DNA of 5,728 bases, from positions 1 to 5,728 of the forward strand of contig SXWG01000231.1 of the NCBI GenBank assembly GCA_005789925.1, in the 5' to 3' direction. This DNA is from Actinomycetota bacterium. Lineage in GTDB: Bacteria > Actinomycetota > Acidimicrobiia > Acidimicrobiales > Ilumatobacteraceae. The notes under the pieces are model-generated. The model saw only the letters and a list, made by a program, of their open reading frames with translations. It ran no database searches and had not been told where the DNA came from. This document shows, one piece after another, positions 5,256 to 5,728 of this stretch; the first letter of the stretch is position 1, and each line of letters opens with the position of its first letter. The position numbers were made by a program, and so were the translations under genes.

Positions 5256-5728
5256 ACAAGAGTCACATCGACACTGATGTCGGTGCTGTCGGTGGGGTGA
5301 AATGTCACCTCGAGCACGGAGCCAGCATCGGAAACATCGCCAAAATTTGCCTGCAAAGCATCGATGACGGCACGAGGTGCGGTTACTTGAGCAGTGGCCA
5401 CCTCCGCTCGCTGACTGACCTTGGCCTCGGTCTTTGCACGGCGTATGTATCCGAGCGATGCACAGAGGGCGTCGAGTAGATCGACATCAGCCGCATGGGT
5501 GACATCAGATGTGACATCGGTGGCGACCAACGGCCACTGAGCGCGGTGCACTGAACCGGCATTCCACCAACTCCACACTTCTTCTGCCGCGAACGGAAGA
5601 ATTGGAGCGAAGAGTCGTTGAATGACCGAAAGCGCGCGGCGGAGCGCGATACGCGCCGATACAGCTCCGTCGTCGCCATGTGAGCCGTATGCACGACCCT
5701 TCACAAGCTCGACATAGTCGTCGCAGAA
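5252..5728 (-). CDS. valS: Valine--tRNA ligase, C-terminal fragment
   Basis: The final 158 residues of valyl-tRNA synthetase; the catalytic part lies beyond the right edge of the window. The frame is open to base 5728, and an apparent GTG start at 5704 is internal. The fragment opens with FCDDYVELVKGRAYG, part of the helical anticodon-binding domain of class Ia synthetases. It continues with LFAPILPFAAEEVWSWW (about 39-55) and GSVHRAQWP (58-66), a signature I associate with bacterial ValS. IRRAKTEAKVSQRAEV (95-110) is the next family-typical segment. The protein ends in about 45 residues of mixed helix/strand character and lacks the long Leu/Glu/Lys coiled-coil arm found at the end of E. coli-type ValS. 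The enzyme charges tRNA-Val in the cytoplasm. Isoleucyl- or leucyl-tRNA synthetase is less likely given these motifs. No T-box or promoter can be judged because the 5' end is absent. Confidence 0.88.
   Translation of the reverse strand, partial: FCDDYVELVKGRAYGSHGDDGAVSARIALRRALSVIQRLFAPILPFAAEEVWSWWNAGSVHRAQWPLVATDVTSDVTHAADVDLLDALCASLGYIRRAKTEAKVSQRAEVATAQVTAPRAVIDALQANFGDVSDAGSVLEVTFHPTDSTDISVDVTLV

Noticed and set aside
5488..5522. Short direct repeat of GTGACATC in valS
   Set aside because: It encodes a variable DVTSDVTH stretch between helices. Two eight-base copies in coding sequence are easily chance.

Overview
The window looks like a piece of an actinobacterial chromosome, most likely class Acidimicrobiia (aquatic Ilumatobacter-like lineages fit best). 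Three things point that way: two tandem zinc alcohol dehydrogenases of the NDMA-dependent, mycofactocin-associated family, which is mainly actinobacterial; an LCP cell-wall ligase with a Thr-rich, TTTT-VAP-type tail, common in Acidimicrobiia; and moderate-to-high GC with frequent GTC/GTG/TTG codons. The class-level call is inference. Coding density is very high. There is no gap over 45 bases, and I see no rRNA, tRNA, CRISPR array, insertion sequence or phage gene.

Layout. Bases 1-3866 read rightward as one apparent operon: the C-terminal three quarters of a first alcohol dehydrogenase (1-842), a complete paralogue 36 bases later (879-2030), a MoxR-type AAA+ ATPase whose ATG lies inside the end of the dehydrogenase (2023-2949), and a soluble von Willebrand A (VWA) protein with a complete metal-binding MIDAS motif (GTG start at 2979, ends 3866). 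Bases 3871-5728 read leftward: the C-terminal end of valyl-tRNA synthetase (5728-5252), then an LCP-family membrane protein (5208-3871). The two blocks converge with only four bases between their stop codons.

How the genes may work together. MoxR ATPase plus VWA protein is a known chaperone-like pair that activates or inserts metal or cofactor into partner enzymes, as in the methanol dehydrogenase (mxa) and CO dehydrogenase (cox) clusters. Here the pair is translationally linked to a zinc dehydrogenase family that holds its nicotinamide tightly and needs an external electron carrier, probably mycofactocin. The most interesting hypothesis is that the MoxR-VWA pair matures or reactivates these dehydrogenases. 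The leftward block is housekeeping: translation (ValS) and attachment of glycopolymers to the cell wall (LCP).

Smaller features worth reading are a 62-base tract almost identical between the two dehydrogenase genes, mutually exclusive GC hairpins plus a possible three-codon leader ORF at the MoxR/VWA junction, and a hairpin over the valS stop codon.
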